Below are positions 25,179-33,730 of a stretch of 33,730 nucleotides of DNA, one piece after another. Source of the DNA: Nitrospirota bacterium (GTDB lineage Bacteria > Nitrospirota > Nitrospiria > Nitrospirales > NS-4); the NCBI GenBank assembly GCA_004298335.1, contig SCTG01000083.1, positions 1 to 33,730 on the forward strand, given 5' to 3'. Numbering within the stretch: position 1 is the first letter of the stretch; every line of letters begins with the position of its first letter. The notes under the pieces were generated by a model that was not told the origin of the DNA, made no database searches, and was given only the letters and a program-made list of their open reading frames with translations. A program made the translations under genes and the position numbers.

Positions 25179-26888
25179 TTACAGGAGCGGGTCGAGGGCC
25201 AGCTCGAACATGCTGCAGGGCATGCTGATCTGCCAGCGCTCGAGCACTTCCGGATGCAGTTCGCCGATCAGGCCGATCGACGACGTTCCTCCCGGGCCCA
25301 CCAACTCGATCCGGGCGGCCCGTCCTTCGATGAAAGACGGGTGCTCGATCGGCGTCAGGTGGTCCGCCGGCTTGTTGAGGTAATAGCACAGCAGGGCGAG
25401 GTAGGAATGCGTCTCTGAGAAGCTCGCGCCGGCGTGGGCGAGCAGGGCGCTGAGCCGGACCTCGGTGCGGACGCCGGTCTCGGTGTCCGGGTCCGGAACG
25501 GCCACCTCGCCGACCTCGAACAGCAGATGCGGGTAGAAGCTGCGCGAGGACGCGGTCTCGACGCGCAGCAGCGAGGGCAGGACCCACTGACGGAGACACT
25601 CGATGCTCTGGGACATCACGTTGTCGATTTCGATGCAGCGGGCGGCGGGGTGCCCGGTGCTCAGGCGCATCTTGGCGACCAGATCCTCGCGCGACCCCAG
25701 GATGTTCGAGATGATCTCCTGGAAACCGAAGCCGAGCATCAGCTCGCGCACCTTGTCCGAGAGCTGCTCGATGCGGGAGAGCCCCCCCACGGTGAAGGTC
25801 GCGGGCATGATGGGCCCGAACGTGTTGTACCCCCGGCTGATGGCCACGTCTTCGATGACGTCCACCGGGTGCATCAGATCGTTGCGGTAGGACGGGAGGG
25901 TGACGGTCAGGCCCTGTCCGTTTCCGGTCACCGCGTAGCCGTACGACACGAGGCTCGCGCGGACCTCCTTCAGCGACAGCTCGGCGCCCAGGGCCTTGCC
26001 GATCTCGGCCCGCGTGATGGTGCGCGGCCGGCCGAACGCCTGCGGCACCCGAACCGTCCGGCCCATCTCCGTTTTGTAGGGGTAGACGATGTCCACCGGT
26101 TCGATCGTCGCGCCGCGGTCGTGCAGGTTGGCGGCGAAGATGTTCACGGCCAGCATCACCATGCGCAGGTCCGTCCCGGTCACCTCGACGAACAGGCCCT
26201 CGTCGCCGGCGCGCACTTCGCCGATGTCCCGGCTGTTGATGATGGGCGGGAAGGACAGCACGGCCCCCGTGGCATCGCGAAGCAGAGGGACGCGGTCCTG
26301 GCCCGAGAGAATGGGACCGTACTCCTGGCCCTTGGGGTGGATTTCCAGGATCTCCCGCAGGTTCATTGCGTCGTCGTAGCCGAGCGGGCGGAATGTGACC
26401 TGGCCGGGGGCGACGAGCGCATAGGTGACGGGGAAGGTGATCGGCGCTAGGCGGTAGAGCCCGATGGAAATCGTGCGGCGCTTCCTTCCGAAGATGTCGG
26501 CAAGTTTTTCCTGGGTCTGGATGAGCTGGGCCAGGCCCTCCTCGGTCACCCTGTACCCGCGGGCCTTGCAGGCGCCGATGAACGGGCGCACGTCCTCCAA
26601 GCCCTTCCCGACCAGGACCTGATCGTGCCGCCTCTTGCCTGTTTTCAAATAGGGGGACGGACCCGGTTTCCCGTCCAGTTTGCACCGGATCTGGCGCGCG
26701 ATGCCTTCCACGCACCAGAGGTCGGGACGATTCGAGTCCTGCAGCTCGATGCGCAGTTCTCCGGTGGCGGTGTCGTAGTCTTTGATCTCGCCCTTGACGA
26801 AGGGGAGCCAGGCCTCCAGCTCCTTGTCCGTCGCGCGCCGCCCGAGGAGCTTGTCGAGATCTTTGCGGTTGACCGAAATCGTGGGCAT
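25179..26888 (-). CDS. pheT: Phenylalanyl-tRNA synthetase beta subunit, archaeal/eukaryal type
   Basis: The 569-residue protein is the beta subunit of PheRS. Bacterial PheT is about 790 residues, with an N-terminal tRNA-binding (EMAP-like) domain and a C-terminal FDX-ACB domain; both are missing. It starts directly with a PTISVNRKDLDKLLG segment and has the archaeal-type B3/B4 region (QTQEKLADIFGRKRRT, then ILEIHPKGQEYGPIL and SFPPIINSRD). The B5 domain contains LPSYRNDLMHPVDVIEDVAI. It lies 7 bases after pheS, its partner. The type assignment rests on length and motifs. Confidence 0.93.
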   Translation of the reverse strand: MPTISVNRKDLDKLLGRRATDKELEAWLPFVKGEIKDYDTATGELRIELQDSNRPDLWCVEGIARQIRCKLDGKPGPSPYLKTGKRRHDQVLVGKGLEDVRPFIGACKARGYRVTEEGLAQLIQTQEKLADIFGRKRRTISIGLYRLAPITFPVTYALVAPGQVTFRPLGYDDAMNLREILEIHPKGQEYGPILSGQDRVPLLRDATGAVLSFPPIINSRDIGEVRAGDEGLFVEVTGTDLRMVMLAVNIFAANLHDRGATIEPVDIVYPYKTEMGRTVRVPQAFGRPRTITRAEIGKALGAELSLKEVRASLVSYGYAVTGNGQGLTVTLPSYRNDLMHPVDVIEDVAISRGYNTFGPIMPATFTVGGLSRIEQLSDKVRELMLGFGFQEIISNILGSREDLVAKMRLSTGHPAARCIEIDNVMSQSIECLRQWVLPSLLRVETASSRSFYPHLLFEVGEVAVPDPDTETGVRTEVRLSALLAHAGASFSETHSYLALLCYYLNKPADHLTPIEHPSFIEGRAARIELVGPGGTSSIGLIGELHPEVLERWQISMPCSMFELALDPLL

Positions 26889-26895
26889 GACGCGC

Positions 26896-28464
26896 TCAGT
26901 ACTGAACCCGTTTGGAGCGGATCATCTCGAGGTCGCCGGAGAAGAGATCGCGGATGTCGTGGATTTCTAGGGCAACCATGGCCATGCGGTCGAGCCCGAG
27001 CCCCCAGGCGATCACGGGCACGTCGATGCCGAGCGGGTGTGTGACCTCGGGACGGAAGAGGCCGGCGCCGCCGAGTTCGATCCAGCCGAGACGGGGATGG
27101 CGCACGTGCAGCTCGACCGACGGCTCGGTGAAGGGAAAGTACGCCGGGGTGAACCGGATTTCCTGGGCCTGGGCCACTTCGCGGGCGAACAGGGTGAGGA
27201 GCCCCAGCAGCGTCCGGAAGTTGATATCCTGCCCCAGGACGATGCCCTCGACCTGGAAAAAGTCGGGCGCGTGCGTCGCATCCACCTGGTCGTAACGGAA
27301 GCACCGGGCGATGGAAAAGTACTTACCCGGGACTTTCGGCGCGGCGGCGAGCGTGCGCGCGGAGACGGCCGTGCCCTGGCTGCGCAGCACCAGGCGGCGC
27401 GTGCGCATGCGGTCGAAGGTATAGTGCCAGCCGCTCGATCCGGTCTGCCCGCCGTTCTCGTGCGCCCGGGCGACCGATGTCAGGAACGGCTCCGGGATCG
27501 GGGCGGAATGCCCCGGCTCCTTCACGAAGTACACGTCGTGGGTCTCGCGCGCGGGATGGAACTGCGGCATGAAGAGCGCGTCCATGTTCCAGAACTCGTT
27601 CTCGACCAGCCCCCCGCGCATTTCCTCGAAGCCCATGGCGGTGAGCTTGGTCTTGACCAGGTCCAGAAACTCCCGGTAGGGGTGCTTCTTGCCGGCCGGG
27701 ATGCGGGCCGGGCTCAAACCGATCGTGTACCTGCGAAAGCGCGCGCTGCGCCAGCTCCCGTCCTTCAGCATCTCCGGTGTGAGGCGGGCGACTTCCTCCC
27801 GCACGCCGGCTTTCTGCGCCTGCCGCGCCACCGCATGGCCCGTCTCGGTCAGGCCGAACCGGCGGACCACGCGTTCGTCCACGCGGAACGGCTCGTTCGG
27901 CTTGCCGCGCTTCTGGGCGAACTTCGCGATCAGCGCCTGTTCGGCGGGAGTGAACTCGGCCAGGGGTTTCGCGCCCTCGTGGACGTACTTGATGAGCTTC
28001 TGCAGGGCGTCGGCCGTGGCGGAGGAGGAGCCGGTCAGCTCCGCGAGGCCTCCCGCGGCGATCCTGATGACGCCTTCCTGTCTCAGCTCGCCGATGGCTC
28101 CGCTGAGTTCGGCGGCGTCAAGCTCTTCGCGTGCCTGGATGTCCTTGATGGACAGCTGGGCGCCGGTGTCGGCGGTCGCCCGCAAGGCGGAGATGATGCG
28201 AACCATGGGGGTATAGCGCTGAAAGTAGCGCTCGCCGGTATCGGTGAGAGAGACGATCTGGCGGGGCACTTCCGAGAGGATCGAGACCAGGCCCTTGACC
28301 TGCAGGCGCCCGAGGGCGGCGCTGGTCTGTGCGACCTCAAGGCTGCTGTGCTGGGCGATGTCGTCGTCGGTCAAGCCATTTTTATCGGAAGACGCGTCCA
28401 GCGCGGCGGCGACTTTGACTTCGTGGGGGTGGAGGCTCTCGGCGAGCGCTGCCACGTCGCTCAT
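26896..28464 (-). CDS. pheS: Phenylalanyl-tRNA synthetase alpha subunit, archaeal/eukaryal type
   Basis: The 522-residue alpha subunit charges tRNA-Phe together with PheT. Residues 1 to about 230 form winged-helix-like tRNA-binding domains as in archaeal and cytosolic eukaryotic PheRS; bacterial PheS is about 340 residues with a coiled coil instead. The class II core is intact: motif 1 region ENEFWNMDALFMPQFHPARE (about 288-307), motif 2 FSIARCFRYDQ (383-393) with HAPDFFQVEG (398-407), and motif 3 AWGLGLDRMAM (486-496). The start ATG overlaps the rpe stop (ATGA). Borrows from archaea-like lineages are known in spirochetes. Confidence 0.95.
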   Translation of the reverse strand: MSDVAALAESLHPHEVKVAAALDASSDKNGLTDDDIAQHSSLEVAQTSAALGRLQVKGLVSILSEVPRQIVSLTDTGERYFQRYTPMVRIISALRATADTGAQLSIKDIQAREELDAAELSGAIGELRQEGVIRIAAGGLAELTGSSSATADALQKLIKYVHEGAKPLAEFTPAEQALIAKFAQKRGKPNEPFRVDERVVRRFGLTETGHAVARQAQKAGVREEVARLTPEMLKDGSWRSARFRRYTIGLSPARIPAGKKHPYREFLDLVKTKLTAMGFEEMRGGLVENEFWNMDALFMPQFHPARETHDVYFVKEPGHSAPIPEPFLTSVARAHENGGQTGSSGWHYTFDRMRTRRLVLRSQGTAVSARTLAAAPKVPGKYFSIARCFRYDQVDATHAPDFFQVEGIVLGQDINFRTLLGLLTLFAREVAQAQEIRFTPAYFPFTEPSVELHVRHPRLGWIELGGAGLFRPEVTHPLGIDVPVIAWGLGLDRMAMVALEIHDIRDLFSGDLEMIRSKRVQY

Positions 28465-29165
28465 CGGTGGGCCTTTGAAGAGGCGACCTTGGCGCTTGCG
28501 GAGGAGTCGGCCGCGCGCAGCTGGGCGATCGCGCGCCGGTAGTCGCGGCCGGGCGCTTCAAAGATCGCCGAGCCCGCCACCAGGATGTCCGCGCCCGCCT
28601 TGACGATCGCGCCGGCATTGTCCGCCTTGACGCCGCCGTCCACCTCGAGCAGGACCGGCCGGCCGGTCTGCCGGATCATCGCACGCGCCTGGCGAATTTT
28701 GTCGAGCACGCCGGGAATGAACCGCTGGCCGCCGAAGCCGGGATTGACCGACATGATCAGGAGGAGGTCCGCGTCGGGGAGGATGGCCTCGATGCTGACG
28801 AGGGGCGTCGCGGGGTTCAACGTGACGCCGGCCTTGACGCCCTTCTCCTTGATGGACTGGACGGTGCGGTGCAGGTGCGGGCACGCCTCGACATGGACGG
28901 TGAGGTAGTCGGCCCCCGCCTCGGCGAATTCTCCGATGAAGTCGTCGGGGTTCGTCATCATCAGGTGGACGTCGAGCGGGAGCTTCGTGACCTTGCGGAT
29001 TGCCTCCACGATGGGCGGCCCGATGGTCAGGTTCGGCACGAAGTGGCCGTCCATGACGTCCACGTGCACCATGTCCGCGCCGGCCTGCTCGACGGCGGCG
29101 ATCTCGTCGGCCAGGTGCGCGAAGTCGGCTGAAAGAATGGAGGGGGCGATCCGGACGCCGCTCAT
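28461..29165 (-). CDS. rpe: Ribulose-phosphate 3-epimerase
   Basis: Rpe interconverts ribulose-5-phosphate and xylulose-5-phosphate in the pentose phosphate and Calvin-type pathways. The 234-residue TIM barrel has the metal ligands H34 and D36 (HVDVMDG), H67 (DVHLMM) and D176 (EVDGGV), the phosphate site NPGFGGQ, and IAPSILSADF at the start. The last 20 residues (Ser/Ala/Lys-rich) are an extra tail. Start ATG 29165 has no Shine-Dalgarno sequence but lies 8 bases after a strong -10. The stop overlaps pheS by 4 bases. The rest of the oxidative branch is in the gnd-zwf operon about 24 kb away. Confidence 0.97.
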   Translation of the reverse strand: MSGVRIAPSILSADFAHLADEIAAVEQAGADMVHVDVMDGHFVPNLTIGPPIVEAIRKVTKLPLDVHLMMTNPDDFIGEFAEAGADYLTVHVEACPHLHRTVQSIKEKGVKAGVTLNPATPLVSIEAILPDADLLLIMSVNPGFGGQRFIPGVLDKIRQARAMIRQTGRPVLLEVDGGVKADNAGAIVKAGADILVAGSAIFEAPGRDYRRAIAQLRAADSSASAKVASSKAHR

Positions 29166-29173
29166 GGAAAGAC

Positions 29174-29202
29174 ACTATAGAACATCATCATAGGCGGTGC
29201 AA
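29174..29202 (-). promoter_or_regulatory. Promoter of rpe-pheST, predicted leaderless transcript
   Basis: On the minus strand TTGCAC (29202-29197), a 17-base spacer and TATAGT (29179-29174) end 8 bases before the rpe ATG. The 8 bases are pyrimidine-rich and contain no ribosome-binding site. The spacing from -10 to ATG equals that of anmK. Confidence 0.65.
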
Positions 29203-29228
29203 GAGGAACGCGTGCTGTGTGCCGCCGG

Positions 29229-30206
29229 CTATGGCGCCGCGAGGGGAGACGGCGCGAGTCTGGCCCCGACGGCGACTCGATGCCCGGCAAGGTATTGGCT
29301 CACGTTCAGGCGTTTGCCTGAGGCCGGCTGGATCTCCTGGAGCAGGAGGGAGCCCTTGCCGGTCGCGACGCGGAGCGCGTCTTTCGTGATCTCAAGGATC
29401 GTGCCCGGCGCAGCTTCGGCACAGCCGACGGGTGCCGTCTGCGCCCGCCAGAGCTGCCAGCGCTCTTCACCGTGGTAGGTATAGGCGCCGGGCCAGGGGG
29501 TCAGGCCTCTGATGCGGTTCGAGAGCGCGGCCGCGCCATCCTTCCAATCGAGCATGCCGTCCTCCTTCTTCAGGAGCGGCGCCAGCGTGGCCTTGGCATG
29601 GTCCTGGGGAGTCGGGCGCAACGTGCCGCGTTTGAGCCCCACGATGGTCTCCACCAGCAGCCGGCCGCCAAGCGGAGCGAGGCGCGCGGCCAGGTCCCCG
29701 GCCGTATCCGCCGAGTTGATCGGAACCGGTTCCCGCAGCAGCATGGGGCCGGTGTCGAGGCCGGGATCCATGAGCATCGTGGTGATTCCTGTTTCGGTCT
29801 CGCCGTTGATGACGGCCCATTGGATCGGGGCGGCCCCGCGATACTTGGGCAGGAGCGAGCCGTGCACGTTGATGCATCCCATCGGGGGGAGATCCAGAAT
29901 TGCCGGGGGCAGAATCCGGCCGAAGGCCGTGACGGCGATCACGTCTGGAATCCAACTGCGCAGCGCGTCGAGGAAATCCGGGTCCTTCATCTTGGCGGGC
30001 TGGAGAATCGGCAGGCCGGCTTGCTGGGCCAGCACCTTGATCGGTGGCGGAGCAAGTTGTTGGCCGCGGCCTTTGGGGCGATCGGGTTGCGTGACCACGC
30101 CGACCACGCGGCCGACGGTTTCGGGATCGGCTCTCAGGAGCGCCTGCAGAGACGGGACGGCGAACTCCGGGGTCCCCATGAAGACGATCCGCAACGGTTT
30201 GTCCAT
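29229..30206 (-). CDS. fmt: Methionyl-tRNA formyltransferase
   Basis: Fmt formylates Met-tRNA-fMet using 10-formyl-THF. The protein of about 325 residues begins with LRIVFMGTPEFAVPSLQALL. The catalytic N113 and H115 are in INVHGSLLPKYRGAAPIQW, and D151 is in DPGLDTGPM. The C-terminal OB-like tRNA-binding domain has GLTPWPGAYT. The ATG at 30206 puts the start where the family begins; the frame is open to 30245 with an ATG at 30227 and a GTG at 30245, so those are alternatives. No Shine-Dalgarno site precedes 30206, but a TATCAT lies 9 bases upstream. It diverges from its substrate tRNA gene and is followed by rpe after 63 bases. Confidence 0.95.
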   Translation of the reverse strand: MDKPLRIVFMGTPEFAVPSLQALLRADPETVGRVVGVVTQPDRPKGRGQQLAPPPIKVLAQQAGLPILQPAKMKDPDFLDALRSWIPDVIAVTAFGRILPPAILDLPPMGCINVHGSLLPKYRGAAPIQWAVINGETETGITTMLMDPGLDTGPMLLREPVPINSADTAGDLAARLAPLGGRLLVETIVGLKRGTLRPTPQDHAKATLAPLLKKEDGMLDWKDGAAALSNRIRGLTPWPGAYTYHGEERWQLWRAQTAPVGCAEAAPGTILEITKDALRVATGKGSLLLQEIQPASGKRLNVSQYLAGHRVAVGARLAPSPLAAP

Positions 30207-30238
30207 CCAAACGGCATGATACCGCATTTCCCGTTGCC

Positions 30239-30268
30239 TTGACACCGATTAGGGCAAGTTGCTAGCAT
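30239..30268 (+). promoter_or_regulatory. Promoter of tRNA-fMet
   Basis: TTGACA (30239-30244) and TAGCAT (30263-30268) are 18 bases apart, or CTAGCA at 17. The -10 ends only 5 bases before the first base of the mature tRNA (30274), so transcription should start at or very near the tRNA 5' end. Confidence 0.7.
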
Positions 30269-30273
30269 GCGTT

Positions 30274-30350
<77 letters not shown>

Positions 30351-30404
30351 TCGCTCACACCTCCATTACATAGACGATATCCTTTTCGATAGCAGGGCGG
30401 GCGC

Positions 30405-30442
30405 GGAAGCAGCTTTTCCTAGGCGCTTCCAGATGGTATAAG
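30405..30442 (+). promoter_or_regulatory. Possible promoter and operator of ilvD
   Basis: TATAAG (30437-30442) is a fair -10, with only a poor -35 (TTTTCC, 30414-30419). An inverted repeat GGAAGC-N14-GCTTCC (30405-30410 and 30425-30430) spans the -35 and might bind a regulator. No leader peptide rich in Ile, Leu or Val codons is visible in the gap. Confidence 0.35.
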
Positions 30443-30470
30443 TATTGCCCTATTAAAAAAGAGGAGACAC

Positions 30471-32144
30471 ATGGCAAGCGATCCGAAACACAAGAGCCAC
30501 GATCTCACCGACGGTCCCGGCCGCGCGCCGGCGCGCGCCATGCTCAAGGCCGTCGGCTTCACCGACGCCGATCTGGCGCGTCCCCTGGTCGGGGTGGCGA
30601 ACACCTGGATCGAGGTGATGCCCTGCAATTCCCACCTCCGCCGCCTCTCGGCGAAGGTCAAAGAGGGCATCCGCGCGGCCGGCGGCACGCCCATCGAGTA
30701 CAACACCATCGCAGTCTCCGACGGCATCTCCATGGGCACGGAAGGGATGAAGGCCTCGTTGATCAGCCGCGAGGTGATCGCCGACTCCATCGAGCTGGTC
30801 GCCCGCGGGCACTTGTTCGACGCGGTTGTGGCGCTCTCCGGATGCGACAAGACGATTCCCGGCACCGTCATGGCGCTGGCCCGCCTGAATCTTCCCTCGG
30901 TGATGCTCTACGGCGGGTCGATCATGCCCGGCCGGTTTCAGGGTCACGACGTCACCATCCAGGACGTCTTCGAGGCGGTGGGGAAGCATGCGGCGGGCAA
31001 GATGACGGATGCGGAGTTGCACGACCTGGAAGACCATGCCTGCCCGGGGGCCGGCGCCTGCGGGGGGCAGTTCACCGCCAACACGATGTCCATCGCGTTC
31101 GAGTTTCTGGGCATCTCCACGATGGGCTGGAACGGGGTTCCCGCCATGGACCCGCGCAAGGACGAGGTGGCGTTTCAATGCGGTCGGATGGTGATGGATT
31201 TGCTGAGAAGCGATCTCCGCCCCCGCCGGATCATCACGCGCAAGTCGTTGGAGAACGCCATCGCCGCCGTGGCCACAACCGGTGGCTCCACGAACGCCGT
31301 CCTGCATCTGCTTGCGGTCGCGCGGGAGGCCGGCGTGCGGCTGACGATTGACGACTTCGACAAGATCAACCGGAAGATCCCGCTACTGGTCGACCTCAAG
31401 CCCGGCGGCCGCTTTACGGCGGCCGATCTCTATACGGCCGGCGGCACGACCCTCGTTGCCAAGCGGCTCTTGGACGCCGGTCTCCTGCACGCCGATCAAC
31501 CGACCGTCACGGGACGGACGATCGGGGAGGAGGCGACGCAGGCGAAAGAGACGCCGGGGCAACAGATCGTGCGGCCGCTGTCCAATCCGATCAAGTCCAC
31601 CGGCGGGTTGGTGATCCTGAAAGGGAATCTGGCGCCGGAAGGGTGTGTCGTGAAAGTGGCGGGGCATGCGACGATGTCGTTCAAAGGACGCGCAAAGGTG
31701 TTTGAGCGTGAAGAGGACGCCTTCGCCGCAGTCAAGGCGGGACAGATCAAGGCCGGCGATGTGGTCGTGATCCGCTATGAAGGGCCGGCGGGCGGCCCGG
31801 GCATGCGCGAGATGCTGGGGGTGACGGCCGCCATCGTCGGCGCGGGCCTCGGCGATTCCGTCGCCTTGCTGACCGACGGCCGTTTCTCGGGCGCCACACA
31901 TGGTCTAATGGCCGGGCATGTCGCGCCGGAAGCGGCCAAGAAGGGCCCCATCGCGGCGGTCAAGAACGGCGACGTCATCGCCTTCGACATCGCTTCCCGC
32001 ACGCTGAACGTCGAGCTGACCCGGAAAGAGATCAAGGCCCGGCTCAGCAAATGGAAGCCGCCGGTGCCGCGCTATACGGCCGGCGTGATGGCCAAGTACG
32101 CGCGGCATGTGTCCTCGGCGTCCGAGGGGGCTGTTACCAACTAA
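30471..32144 (+). CDS. ilvD: Dihydroxy-acid dehydratase
   Basis: IlvD dehydrates dihydroxy acids in isoleucine, valine and pantothenate synthesis. The 557-residue protein has three conserved cysteines as in the 2Fe-2S type: C52 (MPCNSH), C125 (SGCDKT) and C197 ([15 protein letters not shown]). Also present are [13 protein letters not shown] and, near the C-terminus, [18 protein letters not shown]. Start ATG 30471 has an AGAGGAG site. It is followed 25 bases later by a response-regulator gene with no clear terminator, so they could be cotranscribed. Confidence 0.97.
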   Translation: MASDPKHKSHDLTDGPGRAPARAMLKAVGFTDADLARPLVGVANTWIEVMPCNSHLRRLSAKVKEGIRAAGGTPIEYNTIAVSDGISMGTEGMKASLISREVIADSIELVARGHLFDAVVALSGCDKTIPGTVMALARLNLPSVMLYGGSIMPGRFQGHDVTIQDVFEAVGKHAAGKMTDAELHDLEDHACPGAGACGGQFTANTMSIAFEFLGISTMGWNGVPAMDPRKDEVAFQCGRMVMDLLRSDLRPRRIITRKSLENAIAAVATTGGSTNAVLHLLAVAREAGVRLTIDDFDKINRKIPLLVDLKPGGRFTAADLYTAGGTTLVAKRLLDAGLLHADQPTVTGRTIGEEATQAKETPGQQIVRPLSNPIKSTGGLVILKGNLAPEGCVVKVAGHATMSFKGRAKVFEREEDAFAAVKAGQIKAGDVVVIRYEGPAGGPGMREMLGVTAAIVGAGLGDSVALLTDGRFSGATHGLMAGHVAPEAAKKGPIAAVKNGDVIAFDIASRTLNVELTRKEIKARLSKWKPPVPRYTAGVMAKYARHVSSASEGAVTN

Positions 32145-32169
32145 GGGGACGAGCAATAAGGCACTTACA

Positions 32170-32988
32170 ATGAAAGGTGAAAAGAACAGCGAGCATCCGA
32201 CGGTCTTGGTCATTGATGACGAGCACATCATTCGCGATCTCTTGAGAACGATGTTGAGCAGTGCCGGATATGAAGTGATCACGGCGTCCGGCGGACGCGA
32301 AGGGCTAACCTTGTTTGGCCAGCAACGGCCGCGGTTTACGCTCCTGGACCTCCGCATGCCGGATATGTCTGGGATTGACGTGTTGAGGGAAATACGGAAG
32401 GTGGACCCGGATGCCTCCGTGATAATCCTGACTGCTTGGGGGACCGACGAACTCGAGAATCAAGCCCGGAAATTGGGGGCGACGGATTTTTTAAGCAAGG
32501 ATATGACGTTCGACGCCATCATGGCATCCACTGAGCGGGTGCTCCAGCGGGAGGCCCTGACTCCGGTCACGCAGTCCGCTTCCGGGAGCGGCACGGCTGC
32601 CTTCGCCGGCGCAGCGGCGGCGGGCGCCATCCTTGTGGTGGATGACGAGCCCCAGATCTGCGACGTGATCGCACAGGCCTTGACACACCGCGGCTACCGC
32701 GTGAAAACCGCATCGAACGGCCCGGAGGCGCTGGCGTTGGTGGAACAGGAGAAGCCCGCGCTCATCATCCTGGACATGTATATGCCCGGCATGAACGGCA
32801 ACGAGGTGCTGAAACGGCTGCGAAAGATGGCGTATAAGAGCGCGGTGATTCTCTTGACTGCCAGCCAGGATGAAAAGTTGCTGAAAGAGGCCTGCGAAAT
32901 GGGCGTCATGGATATCATGGGCAAGCCCTTGGATCTTGGACGGTTGGCGTTGGTCGTCGAACTCGGCTTGCTGGTCAAGCACAAGTGA
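32170..32988 (+). CDS. Double-receiver response regulator (REC-REC), copy 1
   Basis: The 272-residue protein is two receiver domains joined by an Ala/Gly/Ser linker (about 132-152). REC1 (11-125) has acidic D16-D17, phospho-acceptor D60 (LLDLRMPDMSG), Thr in LTAWG and K110. REC2 (153-270) has D158-D159, D202 (ILDMYMPGMNG), Thr in LLTAS and K252 (GKPLD). There is no output domain, so it should work as a phosphorelay or protein-binding partner. The start chosen is ATG 32170; an upstream in-frame ATG at 32107 lies inside ilvD and adds unrelated residues. A paralog follows directly. Confidence 0.9.
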   Translation: MKGEKNSEHPTVLVIDDEHIIRDLLRTMLSSAGYEVITASGGREGLTLFGQQRPRFTLLDLRMPDMSGIDVLREIRKVDPDASVIILTAWGTDELENQARKLGATDFLSKDMTFDAIMASTERVLQREALTPVTQSASGSGTAAFAGAAAAGAILVVDDEPQICDVIAQALTHRGYRVKTASNGPEALALVEQEKPALIILDMYMPGMNGNEVLKRLRKMAYKSAVILLTASQDEKLLKEACEMGVMDIMGKPLDLGRLALVVELGLLVKHK

Positions 32989-33024
32989 GTCTGCGTTTCT
33001 GATGCTGAAAAGAGGGAGAGCTAG

Positions 33025-33730
33025 GTGAAAGGGAATCAGCCGACCGTTTTGATTGTGGACGACGAACAGCTGTATTGCGATCTATTGGGAGCCATTTTGA
33101 GCCGATCCGGTTATGAGGTAAGGACTGCGTTGAACGGTTTGGATGGGATAAAACTGTTCAAGCAGTGGAGACCGCGCTTCACTCTGCTGGACCTTCGGTT
33201 ACCGGACATTCACGGCATCGAGGTGCTCCGGGAAATCAAAAAGATCGACCCTCAGGCCGCCGTGATGGTCCTGACGAACTGGGGGACGGATTTTATGGAA
33301 AACCAGGCCCGGCAATTGGGCGTCAGGGACTTTTTCAGCAAAAAGATGACGCTGGATACTCTCATGGCAGCTCTGGAAAATACTCAGAAACAAATGACTA
33401 GCGCCCTGACGTTGGAAGTCCCGCTCGCCGCAGGAGCAAAAGTCGGGAATATGCCCCAGTCGGCTGAGGCTGTGGGCCCTCCCGATGCCGTTGGAGCGGC
33501 AGAGACGACCGTGGCGTCCGAGAGTGGGGGGGAGAAGTCAATCCTGATCGTCGATGACGAACCTCAGGTCCTCGATGTGCTCTCGCAATTCTTCACGCAG
33601 CGGAGCTACCGGGTGCGCGTGGCTTCAGGCGGCGCGGAGGCGTTGTCGCTGATCGCACAGGAGAGCCCCTCGCTGCTCATCCTGGACATCTATATGCCGG
33701 GGATTAATGGAATAGGAGTGCTGCGGCAGC
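33025..33730 (+). CDS. Double-receiver response regulator, copy 2 (3' truncated by window)
   Basis: A reading frame from a GTG at 33025, with an AGAGGGAGAG ribosome-binding site, is open to the window end (235 residues). It parallels the preceding gene: REC1 begins TVLIVDDEQLY and has its phospho-acceptor D56 in LLDLRLPD. A longer linker (about 130-170) is rich in Ala, Gly and Glu. REC2 begins ILIVDDEPQVLDVL and reaches ILDIYMPGINGIG at the edge. The two genes are 36 bases apart and most similar in REC1, which suggests a tandem duplication. An output domain beyond the edge cannot be excluded. Confidence 0.85.
   Translation, partial: MKGNQPTVLIVDDEQLYCDLLGAILSRSGYEVRTALNGLDGIKLFKQWRPRFTLLDLRLPDIHGIEVLREIKKIDPQAAVMVLTNWGTDFMENQARQLGVRDFFSKKMTLDTLMAALENTQKQMTSALTLEVPLAAGAKVGNMPQSAEAVGPPDAVGAAETTVASESGGEKSILIVDDEPQVLDVLSQFFTQRSYRVRVASGGAEALSLIAQESPSLLILDIYMPGINGIGVLRQ

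Overview
The window is 33.7 kb of dense, GC-rich bacterial chromosome. It holds 28 protein-coding genes, two of them cut by the window edges, plus two tRNA genes. I see no insertion sequences, phage genes or CRISPR arrays. The gene content (transaldolase/glucose-6-phosphate isomerase fusion, polyphosphate-type glucokinase, a sulfite reductase fused to TusA, a PCP_red protein beside an Mrp ATPase, tandem double-receiver proteins) suggests a Nitrospirota organism, probably Nitrospira-like. That is inference from gene content; no marker here fixes the taxon.

Region 1 (1-5766) is sugar phosphate metabolism. The end of a tal-pgi fusion runs toward a minus-strand operon gnd-zwf-ppgK (oxidative pentose phosphate pathway plus a glucokinase). 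The gnd promoter lies back to back with that of anmK, which recycles anhydromuropeptide sugar and may be read from a leaderless mRNA. Region 2 (5756-8996, minus) is an mrp - zinc-ribbon/tandem PCP_red - YVTN beta-propeller operon, preceded by a separately promoted cupredoxin lipoprotein gene.

Region 3 (9003-16279, minus) is a sulfate assimilation operon: Rrf2-family regulator, sulfite reductase-helical-TusA fusion, APS reductase (cysH), cysD, cysN fused to a degenerate cysC, and a TrpD2-like protein. APS is made by CysDN, reduced directly by CysH, and sulfite is reduced by the siroheme enzyme. The regulator promoter carries inverted repeats that could be an autoregulatory operator.

Region 4 (16368-23065, plus) holds clpB, a Fis-domain regulator, tRNA-Val(GAC), an intrinsic terminator, then thrS-infC-rpmI-rplT. 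infC has no ATG, GTG or TTG that keeps its conserved N-terminus and evidently starts at AUC. Region 5 (23110-30206) has a small secreted protein on the plus strand, then a minus-strand run fmt, rpe, pheS, pheT, asmA-like. Both PheRS subunits are of the archaeal/eukaryal type, although they lie near rplT where bacteria often keep their own pheST.

Region 6 (30239-33730, plus) has the initiator tRNA, divergent from fmt whose product formylates it, then ilvD and two tandem double-receiver response regulators, the second cut by the window end. The best leads are the archaeal-type PheRS, the His-for-Cys Rrf2 regulator with its operator, the degenerate APS kinase domain, the mrp/PCP_red/propeller operon, and the shared -35/-10 architecture that predicts leaderless anmK and rpe mRNAs.
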